Source: Petunia secreta (lineage: Eukaryota > Streptophyta > Magnoliopsida > Solanales > Solanaceae). Taken from it: a DNA stretch of 64,000 nt. The notes under the pieces were generated by a model. The model did no database searches. It worked only from the letters and a program-made list of their open reading frames with translations, and had not been told where the DNA came from. Position 1 is the first letter of the stretch. The number at the start of each line of letters is the position of its first letter. Where the stretch lies: the NCBI GenBank assembly GCA_029990175.1, contig JARKIP010000017.1, forward strand, positions 25,717,001 through 25,781,000. Direction: 5' to 3'. Below, in pieces: positions 33,600-45,695 of this stretch. The position numbers and the translations under genes were made by a program.

Positions 33600-36500
33600 T
33601 GTTGACACCCAATTTTGTCCCTTCATTTTTTGCAATTTGGCTATATTTAATTAAAATCGATAATAGTAATTTTCCAAATAAAACTGCATTAGACAACATG
33701 CATTTACGTGTGTAATATTATTATGAATCCTCTATTTATATTACTCCTTACTTAATTGGGATTATAATTACGTAATTTCATCATTTAGACTATTTTCTAA
33801 AATATGTGTGCTATTTGTGTAATTTAACGCATTAGGATATCATTTAATAATTATTTGTGGCTATTTATATCTAATCATTATTTTTTGTGGTCATCTACAT
33901 TTATTTATAATTAGTTACATTTGTTTATAATTATTTACAAAAATTTCCTATTTTTATACTAATTATTTATATTTATAAGTATTTTAATTAAATACTATCC
34001 AAATTGTCAATTTACAACTCCAAATATACTACATCTAGTCCTCGTCATCATTTTTATCCACGTGTACGCCACCTAGGCTCCACATAAGCCTACACCTCAC
34101 TTATTACACTCTTAGCAACATGTACAACTTCTTTAAGCGTGTGTACAAATCTCATAAGCATGTGGTACTACCCCTTAAAGCACATTTTCCTTACACTTCA
34201 GCATATATACTTGCACATACCACATCTACACTTAATATCAGACGTGCCCGCGTGGCACAATCACAGTCGTCCATCCCATAAATCCAACGGCTAGAAATAA
34301 ATCTAGCTTCTAAATATCTATACACACATACTCCTCTCCTAAACCCTAAAATCATAACTCTCTCCCCTATCCCCTAAAATCAGCCGACCCCCCTTTTATC
34401 CCTTCTCTCCAAAATCAACCCGATACACCCCCAAATCTCCACCATATCTCTGTCTCCTCCGCCATTAAATCCGGCGAGACTCCGCCTTCCACGCTCTGCT
34501 CGTTTCTCTCTCTCCCTTGTCGTTTTCACACAGAAAAAAAGGGAATGAATCATTCTCCTCCCTATTTCTATGGAAACCGAAAAGGAAGAGGGAAAATTGG
34601 GCGAATCTCGTCAAATACGCACTGATTTAGCTCGTTTAAGATGAGTGCCATGAGAATTAAACACAAATCACCAGAAATCAAGGCAAAATGGGTCAGCCGA
34701 AACTGACCCGACCCGGTTCATTTGTAACCCGATTTGGATGTAATAAAATGGGTAATAGCTTTTCCTTTTATTAGTATCTATCTTTCTTTCTTTATCGATT
34801 TTGTTGAAAATCTCGGATTACATGCCTTGTTTGGAGTCATTGTTTTTACCGTCTCACTGCTGAAATTTAGGATTTTAGAATCTGAATTCAGGTTAGTTAC
34901 ACTTGATTATCTGTTTCTAATTTTGGAAAACTGAGTAAATACATTAGTACTATGATTGTTTTAAGGATTTATATTGAACTTGGACAAGTTGTCAAGCTAA
35001 TGGGGATTTTTGAATCTGTTAGCATGATTCCTGGAATTTTACTGTGCTTGCTTAATATTATAAATAGGGCTGCCTATTTTCAGTTCTGGACAGACTTTTA
35101 CATATACTGGCTACACCTCTCACACACAGAACAGCCCCACACATAGAGAATCTCTAGCAATTAGAACACTGTTATACACACTGATACACACACACACACT
35201 TTACACCTGGGTATACCTTCGGATCAGTTCCCTCCTCTGCTGAAATAAGCTGACAACACTGGACATCTAAAAAAATACACAGCATACAGGATTTGGATAC
35301 ACTTTCTACACCTCTCACACACCTTCAGACCCTACTCTCTCTCTCTCTCTCTCCCTCTCTGGATAAGATCTTCAGCACTTTTAGAGGACAAGACATTAGC
35401 TCATAGTTGTTGCTTTTTGGTTACTACTAGCATACAACATTGCCCTGTCTATCCTTTCTTACTTTGACGGTTCCTGCCTAAGGTATGTCTATGGTTAAAT
35501 AAATAGATTTCACTGTATGTATTACTGTAGTTAGTTCATGTCCTAACATGGTTCTTGAGATATACTTTGGCTCGCTTTGCTTCCTGGTTGATGTAGGGAC
35601 ATCCTAGTCCCATTTCTAACCTCCTTTGCAGGTTATTTTTGATCATACAAGGATGGCCAAAGGCCATACATTCTATTAATAGTTTACTGCAGGTGCCTTT
35701 ATAACTAGCTGAAGATCGCATTGAGAGTTATAACTACGGGACAAAGGCCCTGCTTCTTATCTCTTTTTAGTTGATATGTCATGTTGTAACTAGAAACTTG
35801 AATGCTGTATTCATTAGGTGTTAATGGTTTGTATAAGCATCATGAGGTGCCTTTAGTTACTTAGGATAGGTTTTGCAGTTTTTGTGCACTACTTTGTGCA
35901 GTTAGAATCAGCTACAAAGGGGCCAGCTCTGACCCTACTTTTATTTTTTATGTGTGCAAGGACTGAAATCATAATTCATGTTGAAAATTGGTTTATTTGT
36001 GCAAAGCCTATTCTTTGAAGTGATAGCAGTATTTCAACAGGTGTAAAGTTTAAATCTGAGTCTAAAATAGGCTGTATATGCAATTTTATAACCTCTGAAA
36101 TTTGATCATTTTCCTTGAAGGCTGAAATTGCAATACATTCTGAAAACTGGTCTATTGGCGCAAATAGTAAAACTGAACCTTATAGTATTATTTTTACAGG
36201 TTTTAAAACCGAAAATTGATAGTATTCTAGGCTATTTGTGCAACTCTAGTATGCTGGAAGCTCAACTATTTTTCTAGACAATATTAACTGAAAATGAGAC
36301 TGTTTCTGTAAACTGCACATTCTGAAACGTTATAGTGTATCATATTTTTTTAAAAGTGGCTAATTTCACAATTCCTGCTAAGAGTGGGCTTGTTTATGCA
36401 AATTGGGCTCAATAGTAACATGTTGAATCCTATTACAATTTATTATTTGGAGGCCTACTTTTAAAGTTTTGAACATGATCTTACTTACATGACATTATTT

Positions 36501-37263
36501 GCTTGTGTGTTAACATGACCGTATATTGTTTGACGCCTAATGGTCTAAATTTGAGGCACTTAATAAGCTTAGAGGTCTAGATACTTAAATTAGTTGTCTC
36601 AATATCCTCCGATTCTTTAAGTGGGACGCTAGAAAACCTTTTGGGACGTTATAAAACATTAGGAACGTTTTAGTTAAATACTTAAAGAAGGTATGGAGGT
36701 TAAAGGGAATTAAGCCTCTCGGATATGATGGAAACTACCCGAGCTATAATTGATAGTGGATTCTGAAACTATCGTCCCTTACGAAAGCCGGGTTCTGATC
36801 CGAATAGGATAATAAAGCCTAGGGTTGTTCTAAATGCCTAATGGTTATTTATTGTTTACTTTGTGGCTATTCGTGCGACATGATTACTATTTCAATTATC
36901 TATGCAAATATTTTAAATTGTTAAATTGCCTATTTTTCTTACTTTGCAGTCCATATCTCTTTTATTTACCTTATTTATCTTTTGTCTTTTTCTAAAGCAA
37001 TATATGAAACCCAATATAAAAATCGGTCGGGAACCACGTTTAGTGGAACCTAGAAGGTGCCTAACCCCTTCCTTCTAGGTTATTTCGAACACTTACCCAA
37101 ATCTCTGATTAGTAGACCAACGCGGAGTTATATTTTAAATCAACTAGAAACCAATAGGTGACCTAATACGCCTAGAATAATTTATTAGGTGGCGACTCCA
37201 AAACTCAACTCAAACGAGTTACCCAAGTTGCAAACCACTTTACTATTAAAGTGGGGTGCGACA
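33600..37263 (+). repeat. 3' LTR of the Ogre-like element
   Basis: 3,664 bp, partner of 12409-16090; the first 430 bp differ at one position, the rest at a few percent. It carries the same TATA-type box and microsatellites. The next bases, GAATG, happen to match the first bases after the 5' LTR before the PBS, which blurs the right border by up to 5 bp. Confidence 0.93.
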
Positions 37264-37858
37264 GAATGATACTTTTTAACTTATCCACTAGATAAAGTTG
37301 TTTTGTTGTTCCTAATAAATTGAGGCGCAATTCTCATTTAATTATGGTTTGAAGTGATTATGTAAATTCTGGTGGTTTCCCAACTTTACGTTTGGTTTTC
37401 AGAACGATTCAACCAATTTCAAAAAAAGTTCATTTCTTTTTTTGTTCAGATATCCAATAGTGCTTGCTGCTCTATGAAAGTGTTTTATGAAAGTAGTTTT
37501 GTTTTTCTAGGCTGAAGAATGCTCTGAATATCATTTTTAGTAATTCATTTGGCAGAGTGATGTCTTCTTACTCGAGTACTTTCTTGAAAGAAAGAAAGGT
37601 AACTGTTCCAAGTTCTTGGGCATAGGTAGAAGTGACCCCATAGTTTAAATTACAATGATCTAACCTTTATTTTCATTCCATTGGTAAGACAAATAATATA
37701 CCCCTCGATATTGTGCACAATAGATTGATAGGTATTATGATAGAATTTCAATATGTCGTTTGGTTCTTTTCTTCAAATCAATCAATACATATTTTGCTAT
37801 ATATCATACCAAACCCGTTTGTTGTTTGCTTATTTTATAGCTTGATAGGAAGGAGGCC

Positions 37859-38020
37859 ATGTCACTTCAATGTTTTAAAGAGCTCATGGGTTTACTATTT
37901 AATACAATATGTAAAGCTGATGAAGATGTTGCTAAAACTTTTGGATGTTTGCCAGAGTGTCTCATTGTTGATATCCTGAGTAGACTTCCATTCATGGGTT
38001 CACTCTCAACACCACATTGA
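37859..38020 (+). pseudogene. F-box-like fragment (possible captured host gene)
   Basis: A 53-codon frame from ATG at 37859 contains LPECLIVDILSRLPFMGSL, close to the start of plant F-box motifs (LPEELIVDILSRLP type), which bind SKP1 in SCF ubiquitin ligases. The frame stops right after; a different frame continues downstream. A splice-acceptor-like TTTTATAG lies at 37843-37850. Helitrons are known to pick up host gene fragments, so this may be one. The motif is short and the assignment moderate. Confidence 0.45.
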
Positions 38021-38301
38021 ATAATGAGTGGGAATGGATTTGTCTCTTAGACTATATTGCAGTAGAAGTTGATAAAGCAGTGTGTCTCCTTTTTTCTGCT
38101 TGGTGTACTCTCAGAGTGGGTTACGATATCCCGATGGAGATGAAGATTGGCTTTGCTGAAATCCAAAAATGGTTTAAGCCCACAACACCAGCGACTCGGA
38201 ATATTTATCTTCAATTATTAAAGGCTTCCATAGCACCATATCGTAACCACACACAGATGACGCAAGGGCCATACAAGGGAGAGTCAACACCAATTGTATA
38301 A
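38017..38301 (+). pseudogene. Unrecognised reading frame following the F-box trace
   Basis: 94 codons without a good start, in a different frame from the F-box trace it overlaps. It includes WEWICLLDYIAVEVDK and MEMKIGFAEIQKWFKP. No family recognised. Its position suggests that it continued the same captured gene before a frameshift, but nothing proves this. Confidence 0.25.
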
Positions 38302-39558
38302 AATTTCTACATTAGACTCACACCAAGCTTGTATTTTGGCTGAATCATATCCAACAACTGCCGAAGACTAGGGTCTACTGAATATCAGTTGTTCCCCAAT
38401 TTTCTATCTTTACACTGTTGTAGTGTTCCACACAAATGTTATAATAACATCATGGCTATAAGATTAAAATTGGCTTTGTGTTTTTGCAAAGTAGAATAAT
38501 CTCACACTTGCCCCAACAAGCGTCACTCACTAAAATATATGAGATAAATAATAGATGGGAACTTATTGAGGCAAATAAATCTCGAATTGATAATAGATAC
38601 ATATAAAAAAAATTCTTTTTTGAAACCTATATATACTGGCTAAATTTTCGGCGCAAATATAGCAATTGTTACCTCTTGGTAAAAGGTGGCAACCCCTTTG
38701 AAGTTGATGCCATCAAAATAAAAATAGATGTAGCCAAAGATGATAACTATGTTGGATTAGTTTGTGAAAATTGAAGATTTGTGATGCAAGTATATCACAA
38801 AATACAAGTTGCTGCTCTGTTTTACTTTATTTAATTAATTCTCAATATACACGTTTCATTTATTTGAATATAGATTGACAATTATGAAAAAAAATACTCA
38901 CTAATTAACAGAATAATAATACAGCAAAAAAAAAATCAGCATTAATTAATAATACTTAATTGACAATCAAAGCTAACTTAACAACACACATTTCAGTTAC
39001 TTCCCATTCCCCCTCTCTCCCACCCTGGCACTTACTCTTTTCCCAACAACTAGATCATATTTAATCACATGGAATATCCAAAATTTTCTCTTTATTTGAA
39101 AGTTCTCTGAAGCATCTTCTTTATTTCTACTATTCAAACGTCCAATTAACTCTCCTTTACCGAGACACAAAAAAGCTCCTAAGGGTAACAATTAACATAA
39201 TAACACAAAGAAAATAATTGAAGAAGCGCAGCTTTTGTGGTAACCTAATCACTCCGTCCGACTACTTCAATTTAGGTTTGTTCCTTCTTCCTTTGAAATT
39301 GCTATGGAATAGTTAGCTTTTCATCTTCTTACTATGGCTATCTTGATGGTACTTGGATCGCTTAGCGAGAGAATCACAATTTCGCAGTTCTATAACATTC
39401 AAATAGGTTGCCTTTAGATGTCCTTATTAAAGGATAAATGCGTTATCATTTTATGGCTGTAATAATAAACATATACAGTCACTTTTACTTATTTACATTG
39501 TGTTTCAATATTTTGCGGAGACTGATCTTCTTTAATAATTGACCTTAGTAAAATATTA

Positions 39559-39817
39559 CTCCCTCTGTTTCAAAATGGATGAACCTTTTCACTTTTTGAA
39601 AGTCAATTTGACTAATCTTTGAACCTAAATTAGACTATATTAAATTAATATTTTCAAATAAAAATTTGCATATTAAAAAACTATACGAAAAGTACTATAA
39701 CATGCAACTCTTCACATCTCAATATGATAAAAAGAATCATCTTAAATTGTTGGTCAAAGTTCATCCAGTTTGACTCTCGAAAAGCGAAAAGGTTCATCCA
39801 TTCTGAAACAGAGGGAG
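39559..39817. mobile_element. Stowaway-type MITE, 259 bp
   Basis: Ends are inverted repeats CTCCCTCTGTTTC... and the complement of ...GAAACAGAGGGAG, flanked by TA on both sides (39557-39558 and 39818-39819). CTCCCTC(T/C)GT ends and a TA duplication define Stowaway/Tc1-mariner MITEs. The inverted similarity extends inward (GGATGAACCTTTTC against GAAAAGGTTCATCC). Confidence 0.92.
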
Positions 39818-39841
39818 TAACTAATTGTACTATTCCGAAAC

Positions 39842-40261
39842 GTGTTAACAGTTTTAATGGAATTGCTCTCTACTGTTGTTAAAGAATTTAATGACGGAGT
39901 GAATATTTCGCTGGAAATGTCCAGCCTGCAGATGCTTCTTCCTGCTTTAGCTCGGCACATGAGAATGATAAAAATCAAATTGAACAGATATACATACATG
40001 GTACAGGGTAACAAGGTGAATGACGAATTAGCTTTTGCTAATAAATGCAGGTGTGATTATGCCAGATTGCAACGAAAGGTCACTTTACTTCAAAAGAAAT
40101 ACGTGCATCGTCCTAAAAAGAAGATAATATTGATGTTACAATTCGTGCGAAGATTCATAACTTTGATGAAGTTAAGATACTTTGAGAGATTGCACGTGTC
40201 AATTCAACAAAAAGGTATCCATTCTTTACCTATGGCTGCTAAATATTATGTTGAGATGTGA
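39842..40261 (+). pseudogene. Unrecognised ORF at the start of the Helitron Rep region
   Basis: 139 codons, very basic, Lys/Arg-rich after residue 60, with no domain I recognise. It directly precedes the duplicated exon of Rep. It could be a first Rep exon read in part in the wrong frame, or a chance frame. Confidence 0.25.
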
Positions 40262-40277
40262 AAGTTGAACATTCAAA

Positions 40278-40738
40278 ATTCCAGGACGCACATGTATCAC
40301 AGAGCATGATGCATGTACGAACCAAAGAAAAGCGGAACCAACTAACACATCTCCTCTTAAGAGCATAAAAAGGAAAAAGATCCTTCATCATTCAGGTAGA
40401 TAATTATCTTTTCAATCTATTCTGAAATCTGCTACAAGATGTTTATAGAGTATTTTTAGATTGTTATTTAAGCCTTTTTAATTTGGTAGGTAATGATCCT
40501 ACAAATATTAAGGATTTATATGGGTTTGTGTTAATATTCCAGGAGAGACATGTGTCACACCACATGATGCAGCTACAAACAAAGGAAAAGCTGAACCAGT
40601 TAACACAGATCTTGGTAATAGCAGGAAAAGGGAAAAGATTCTTCATCATTCAGGTAGATAATTATCTTTTAACCTATTACGAAATCTGGTACAACATGTT
40701 TATATTGATACTTAAACCTATTTAATTTGATAGGTCTC
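40278..40738 (+). repeat. Tandem duplication of a Rep exon plus intron, about 258-bp period
   Basis: Copy 1 about 40278-40490 and copy 2 about 40536-40738 share ATTCCAGGA(C/G)(G/A)..., a coding-like stretch ending CTTCATCATTCAGGTAGATAATTATCTTTT, and the following AT-rich intron with its TTTAATTTGGTAGGT end. Both copies keep one frame (TC(I/V)T.HDA.TN..KAEP.NT), ending IKRKKILHHSG in copy 1 and SRKREKILHHSG in copy 2. Confidence 0.75.
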
Positions 40739-42955
40739 TATACTACAAATTGGAATTTTGGTCCCCCAACTCACACATGCCCGCATTGTGGTGCTATTTT
40801 GTGGTATGAAAAACGAACAAGGAAAACTGTGAAGACAAGACAACCTGAATTCTCACTTTTTTGTATGGAAGGACGTGTGAGGCTGCCGTTATCGAGTGAA
40901 CCACCACCCTATCTCAAATATCTTTTGGGAGGAGATTCTGGAAAATTGGGTACTAACTTTCGAAAGAATATCGGGACTTACAACTCGCTGTTTGCATTTA
41001 CATCTATGGGAGCCCGCGTTAATGGAAATATCAATTGTGGGAAGGGTCCATATGTTTTCAGAATAAGCGGTTAGAATTATCATCGCATTGGTTCTTTATT
41101 GCCGGAAACTGGAAGCAGACCGCAGTTTGCTCAACTATATATATATGATACTTGTTGCTCCCAAACGCACACGCAAGTATACGTGGTCGACAAGTAATAA
41201 AGTGATAAGATGAGTATCGTTCCCACGAGGACTATGCAGACTGAGTTCTAGCAAACAATTTATTTAAACTATTCAGGAATCTTTTTCCAATAGTGAGGAT
41301 TTTGTTAACTAAAGAACAGTAATTAAATGGTAAAAGTGAATTCAAGTAATGGAGCAAAACTTGGTTGTTATCAGTAATAAGGAGACGGTCCAGGGTCAGA
41401 GTTACGAACAATCCAGTTGAGTTTTCCAATTGATTCCACTTCTTAAATCCCGGGTTACTAACTAACAGATTAAATGTACCAGTGAAAACCTTTCGATTCT
41501 TCACGGTCTATGCAGGCTACTCCAATCCCTATATGTCTATGGGTTGAATCACGTGCACGCATTAACGAATTCTGTAATTAGTTAAACTAGGCGAGCAAGT
41601 ATATGTCTATCCTACTCACAAATTGGTTCCCCGATGCCCGGGTTCACAAACTAGTTCTATTCTTTCTTATTGCGTAATTAAATTCCCTCTTTCGAGTTCA
41701 ATCTAAAAACCATAGATAATGCGTAATAATCGGGCCCTGACAATTACACAAGTGAAATCAAGAAAGAATAAGCAACCCGTTATGGGATTCAATTAATGGA
41801 AATTAATCTTCAAACATCAACCTTCATGAATACTCTAACCCTAGAGCGATATAATTTAGCCACGCATACTCATAATAACAACACAAGGAATTGATGTAAT
41901 AATGAAATAATGATGAAATAAATTAATGGAAGGAAGAAAAACCCTTGTCTTGATGTTATGAGCTCTCAAATTTGCTCCCAGGTCTGAACTCCCATGAAAA
42001 ACTAAGTAAAAGAGTATTTATAAAGTTTACAAACACCTAGTGATAAGTTAGACCCAAGCCTAGACGAAATAGGACATAAAAACGCGCACAAGGGGCGCTA
42101 TAACGGGCGCCCCGCGCCTCGGAACGCGCAACATTGGACAGAACCCGTCGAAATCAGCCCGCTACAAGCCCGCGCCGCATGGAGAACCGCGCCAGCCAGT
42201 GCGCGCTATGGGCTGCGCGGCGCGTGGGTTATGGCAACCAGCCATTTTTCTGTTTCGCTTCTCCTTTTCTCGTTTCGTGTTGTGCCTTCGTGTGCTCGAT
42301 CCAATCCTCAATCAAAATCCAATCTTTTCTTGCTCAATCATGCTCCTAAAAGCTCCAATTACACTGCATAACAACCTACATACACATGGCATAAAATCAG
42401 TGTAAAACCACATTCATAAACCATAAAACGAGCGAATAAGGTACTAAAACGTGAGGAAATATTAAGGAAATATAGGCATAAAATGCCAAACATCAATACT
42501 GAAAACGAAATAAGCAATAGAATGAATATTCTTGGGCGACATAATAAAAAAAGTGAAGTCGATGATAAAATTGTGCGAGACTTATCTGAAATGCTAGACA
42601 AGCATAATATTTTGGTGAAATCATTTCGGATGGAAAGAGATAGATATAAAGAACATCCAGAGACTACTTTTCGTCTACAGATCTTATCTGGCAAGAGAGG
42701 AGATGGACAACAATACAATATGCCCACAGCTTCTGAAGTTGTAGGATTAATAGTTGGTGATTTTACTGAAGAAAACTCCCATCGAGATGTTATTGCAGAA
42801 CATCGTAAAAAGGGACTTCAAAGAATAACAGAGTTGCACCCAAGTTTCATGTCAATGAATTATCCACTAATACACCCATATGGCGAAGACGGCTATAGAC
42901 TTGGAATTCCTTTGGCAGATGTAAAGGAAAAAAAAAACACAAGAGAAAAAAATTG
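40536..42955 (+). pseudogene. Helitron Rep/helicase, N-terminal part (split by a solo LTR)
   Basis: N-terminal region of the Helitron replication initiator. After the duplicated exon the frame reads the typical Helitron opening: CPHCGAILWYEKR zinc-type motif, FRKNIGTYNSLFAFTSMGARV and YHRIGSLLPETGS, to about 41147. The solo LTR at 41153-42495 interrupts it in the codons for YDTENE; beyond it the frame resumes (FRLQILSGKRGDGQQYNMPTA, HPLIHPYGEDGY-like). TAG near 41073 replaces the usual Gln codon, and a frameshift near 42930-42955 in an A-rich run ends the frame. This is one ancestral gene with 42956-45118 and 58611-60420. Confidence 0.88.
41153..42495. mobile_element. Solo LTR, 1,343 bp, in the Helitron Rep gene
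   Basis: TGTTGCTCCC...ACATCA has TG/CA ends and is flanked by ATACT on both sides (41148-41152 and 42496-42500), a 5-bp duplication. Deleting it and one ATACT joins the Rep codons exactly. There is no internal coding region, so it is probably the product of LTR-LTR recombination. A GC-rich stretch (about 42078-42240) with GCGC/CGCC motifs resembles in style the GC arrays of the gypsy LTR. Family not identified. Confidence 0.85.
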
Positions 42956-45118
42956 ACAATGAGACAATTTTATTGTTTCACGATACAATAAAGGCTTAAC
43001 GAGGGCCACACTCTTCTACAAGCTGGTAGACTATTACAGCAGTACATCGTTGACGGTTACATGGCAATGGAAGAAGGAAATTTGAGTTTTATCCGCAATA
43101 ATCAAAAAAAATTCAGAGCTGCTTTTTCATCAGGACTAATGGATGCTGTTATACGGGGTGACTGTGACTGCTCATTGATAGGAAAAACTATTATCTTGCC
43201 TTCGTCATTCCCTGTGGGGCCTCGATATAGAGTACAGAGTTATCAAGATGAAATGGCCATTTGTGAGTGGGCTGGATATCCGGATTTGTTCATTACTTTC
43301 ACTTGCAACCCTAAGTGGCACAAAATAAATGACATGCTGCGCTTAATTGGCCAAGAGAATGATCCGAACCGGGTAGACATCATATGCAGAGTTTTCCAGA
43401 TTAAGTTGTTTCAACTAATGCAATATTTGAAAAAGGAACAGCCTTTTGGGAAAGTAATAGCATGTAAGTCTCATGCAAATACATTCTCATTGCATGTATT
43501 TTAGTAATTTTGTTTTTGTTCTTATCTCACAGTTTAATCCTTTTATTGTTACTGGGTATGTAGTTCTGATTAGAGTTTGGACAACACATATGTCAGAAGA
43601 TTGAAACTGAAAAAATTAGGGAATTATGTCGACGGGATAGAATTATAATTTCTATATAGACAACTGGCACAGATTAGTACAATAACAAAAATTTGAGAAA
43701 TACAAAAACTGTATGTGCGCATTTCCCAACTCTGTACTTTCGGATAAATCATATTCTATGCAGCATATCCTTATTTTATTAGCCCTTTAGCATTCGGGTA
43801 ATATTCTCTAAATTAATGCTAGCAATAACCATGCAGTTATAAAAGAACTACAACTTATACGGTTGGTAACATGCTTTATTGTTGTATGTTGCTTCTATTG
43901 TACAGTTAATATAATTGTTTGATATTTACCATACCTATATCCTAACCTCAACTTATACTATTAATTCTACAGGTTTATATACAATTGAATTTCAGAAAAG
44001 AGGACTTCCTCATGCACACATACTGCTCTTCTTGCATCATACATTAAAAAATCCCTCAACGGATCATATTGACAGAATAATATCAGCAGAAATACCCGAT
44101 TCGGTAGTTGATCCTGATGGTTATAATGTTGTGAAGAACTACATGCTTCATGGACCCCAATGCCCATGTATGGTGAATGGGAAGTGCACTAAGAATTTTC
44201 CAAAGAAATTTAATGACCGAACAACTTTTGACGCGGATGGCTTTCCTATTTATAGAAGAAGGAATACAGGTTCTCAAGTGGAGAGAAATGGAGCTTGCTT
44301 GGACAATAGATATGTTGTTCCTTACAACAGGAACTTGATTGTCAAATTTGATGCACATATAAATATCGAGTATTGCAATTACTCCAGGTCGGTCAAGTAC
44401 CTGTTCAAGTATGTCAATAAAGGGTCTGATAGAGCAACTGCAACAATAGAATCTACTGATAGCGGAGCACAAGTTGACGAGATAAAAAGATATCTAGATT
44501 GCAGATATATATTCGCTTGCGAAGCTTGCTGGAGAATATTTCAATTTGACATACATCACAGAGAGCCGTCAGTTGAACGATTACCATTCCATTTAGAGGG
44601 TGAAAATCCAATAATATTTGAAGAAGAGGAGCGAGCAGACAGTGTGCTTAGCAAACCCGGCATAGAAACAACAAATTTTACAGAACGGTTCGAGGCCAAT
44701 AATAGCTATAGTGATGCGCGTCAGCTTACATATTCTGATTTCCCTACGCGTTGGGTCTGGGATGCAGAAGGGAAAACTTGGACCAAAAGGAAAAAAAGGC
44801 AACACAGTTAGCAAAATTTACTCTGCACATCCTGCAAGTGGTGAACGCTTTTATTTGAGAATGTTGCTGAATTTTGTAAAGGGATGCACTTCATACAAAA
44901 GCATCCGAACAGTAAATGGAATGCTGTATAAAACTTACAGAGATGCCTGCTATGCATTAGGATTACTAGATGATGATAAAGAGTGGAATGACTGCTTGGT
45001 TGAGGCTGCACTTTGGGCAACAGGTAATGAACACAATACTTACTCACTGTCAGGTTACAGATAAAAGGAGACTTTGGAATACAAACTTTCAAATCTTATC
45101 AGAAGATATAACAACAAT
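42956..45118 (+). pseudogene. Helitron Rep catalytic part (HUH endonuclease)
   Basis: The Rep domain nicks DNA and drives rolling-circle transposition. The frame from about 42935 (MRQFYCFT, TAA stop near 42988, LLQAGRLLQQYIVDGY) continues through 43061-43466 (FPVGPRYRVQSYQDEM, GYPDLFITFTCNP). A GT donor at 43467 and an acceptor at about 43971 bound an intron of about 505 bp. The next exon holds the HUH motif GLPHAHILL (His codons 44011 and 44017) and the tyrosine motif KYLFKYVNKG (Tyr codons 44398 and 44410), so the catalytic residues are kept. A frameshift near 44790 moves the frame (HPASGERFYLRMLLN continues), and the Tat-type element enters at 45121 after AATGC. Dead through stops and frameshifts. 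Confidence 0.9.
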
Positions 45119-45120
45119 GC

Positions 45121-45531
45121 TGTTTGCAATAAAATTTTGCAAGGATTGAAAATAAACTGCAAACAATATAAAGAAAACAATTGCTTTTATTCATCAAAAC
45201 TGTGAGTACAATTCTGGTGATCCCTTGATTCTTCCCTTCTATTTATTATCCGTAATTCGAGGGCCTTAGCGGCGTATTTCTCGAACGTAGGATGATTTAC
45301 ATCTCCTTGATGTATTTGGTGATCAAGAAGAGGCTAGAAAGACATTTTTGGTGTCTTTTTGTGATCTCTTGATATTTTTGAGATGTGTTTGCTAGAGGAT
45401 ATGAAGCCCTTTTTATAGGAGTGAGTTAGGGTTTGGTGGAGTAGCCTCCAAGTAACCCTAATGGGCTAATCTTGTAGAAACCCTAGTCTAATATTTTTAT
45501 GGACTAATTTAACAAATTTTCAGTGTCTACA
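45121..45531 (-). repeat. LTR-A, 3' copy
   Basis: 411 bp with TG/CA ends; no difference from 58195-58605 found by eye. Minus-strand TATA box CTATAAAAAGGGC near 45407-45420. The minus-strand polypurine tract AGTGGGGGCATT lies just to its right (about 45532-45543). Confidence 0.93.
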
Positions 45532-45695
45532 AATGCCCCCACTTCAAGTCTTGTTTGAGTTGTAGATTCGAAGACAAGATTTGAAGTATTGGAGATCTTG
45601 CCCCCATATTTGGGCTCCATTGTTGAAGATGCCTTTTTTTGCTTGTGAGAGAAGAGATGAAGGGCAGAACTGGTCCCACTGGGCGTGCCAGAATT
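45532..45695 (-). other. Miniature internal segment: PBS, short leader, PPT
   Basis: 164 bp between LTR-B copy 1 and LTR-A. On the minus strand it holds a PBS (TGGCACGCCCAGTGGGAC), a leader unlike that of the main element, and the polypurine tract. With its flanking LTRs it has the layout of a tiny TRIM-like element whose two LTRs differ. No coding. Confidence 0.7.

Larger units (their letters stand above)
12409..37263 (+). mobile_element. Ogre-like non-autonomous LTR element (gag only), host of nested insertions
   Basis: Two LTRs of about 3.67 kb begin TGTTGACACC and end GGGTGCGACA. A polypurine tract (about 33580-33599, GGGCAAAGAGGGGCAGC) precedes the 3' LTR, and a primer-binding site resembling that of Ogre elements (TGGCGACTCCGCTGGGGA) follows the 5' LTR once the copia insertion is removed. 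Long LTRs, PBS and gag type place it with the Tat/Ogre branch of Ty3-gypsy. There is no protease, RT or integrase, only a decayed gag and 3.3 kb of noncoding DNA, so it depended on another element. Removing 16092-26796 gives a size near 14 kb. The 5-bp flanks (TTTGG and GAATG) do not match, so no target duplication is left or the ends were altered. LTRs differ by roughly 2.5%. Confidence 0.85.
37264..39558 (+). other. Helitron segment between RPA and Rep
   Basis: Resumes the Helitron after the Ogre-like insertion. AT-rich, with two small coding traces (37859-38020 and 38017-38301) described separately. 38302-39558 has no recognisable coding sequence and may include the Rep promoter. Confidence 0.5.

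Noticed and set aside
12404..37268. Target duplication for the Ogre-like element
   Set aside because: Flanks TTTGG and GAATG do not match; GAATG equals the bases after the 5' LTR, so the right border is uncertain rather than duplicated.
42134..42405. Short plus-strand frames in the GC-rich part of the solo LTR
   Set aside because: Located in an LTR with no domain; open only because of local GC content.
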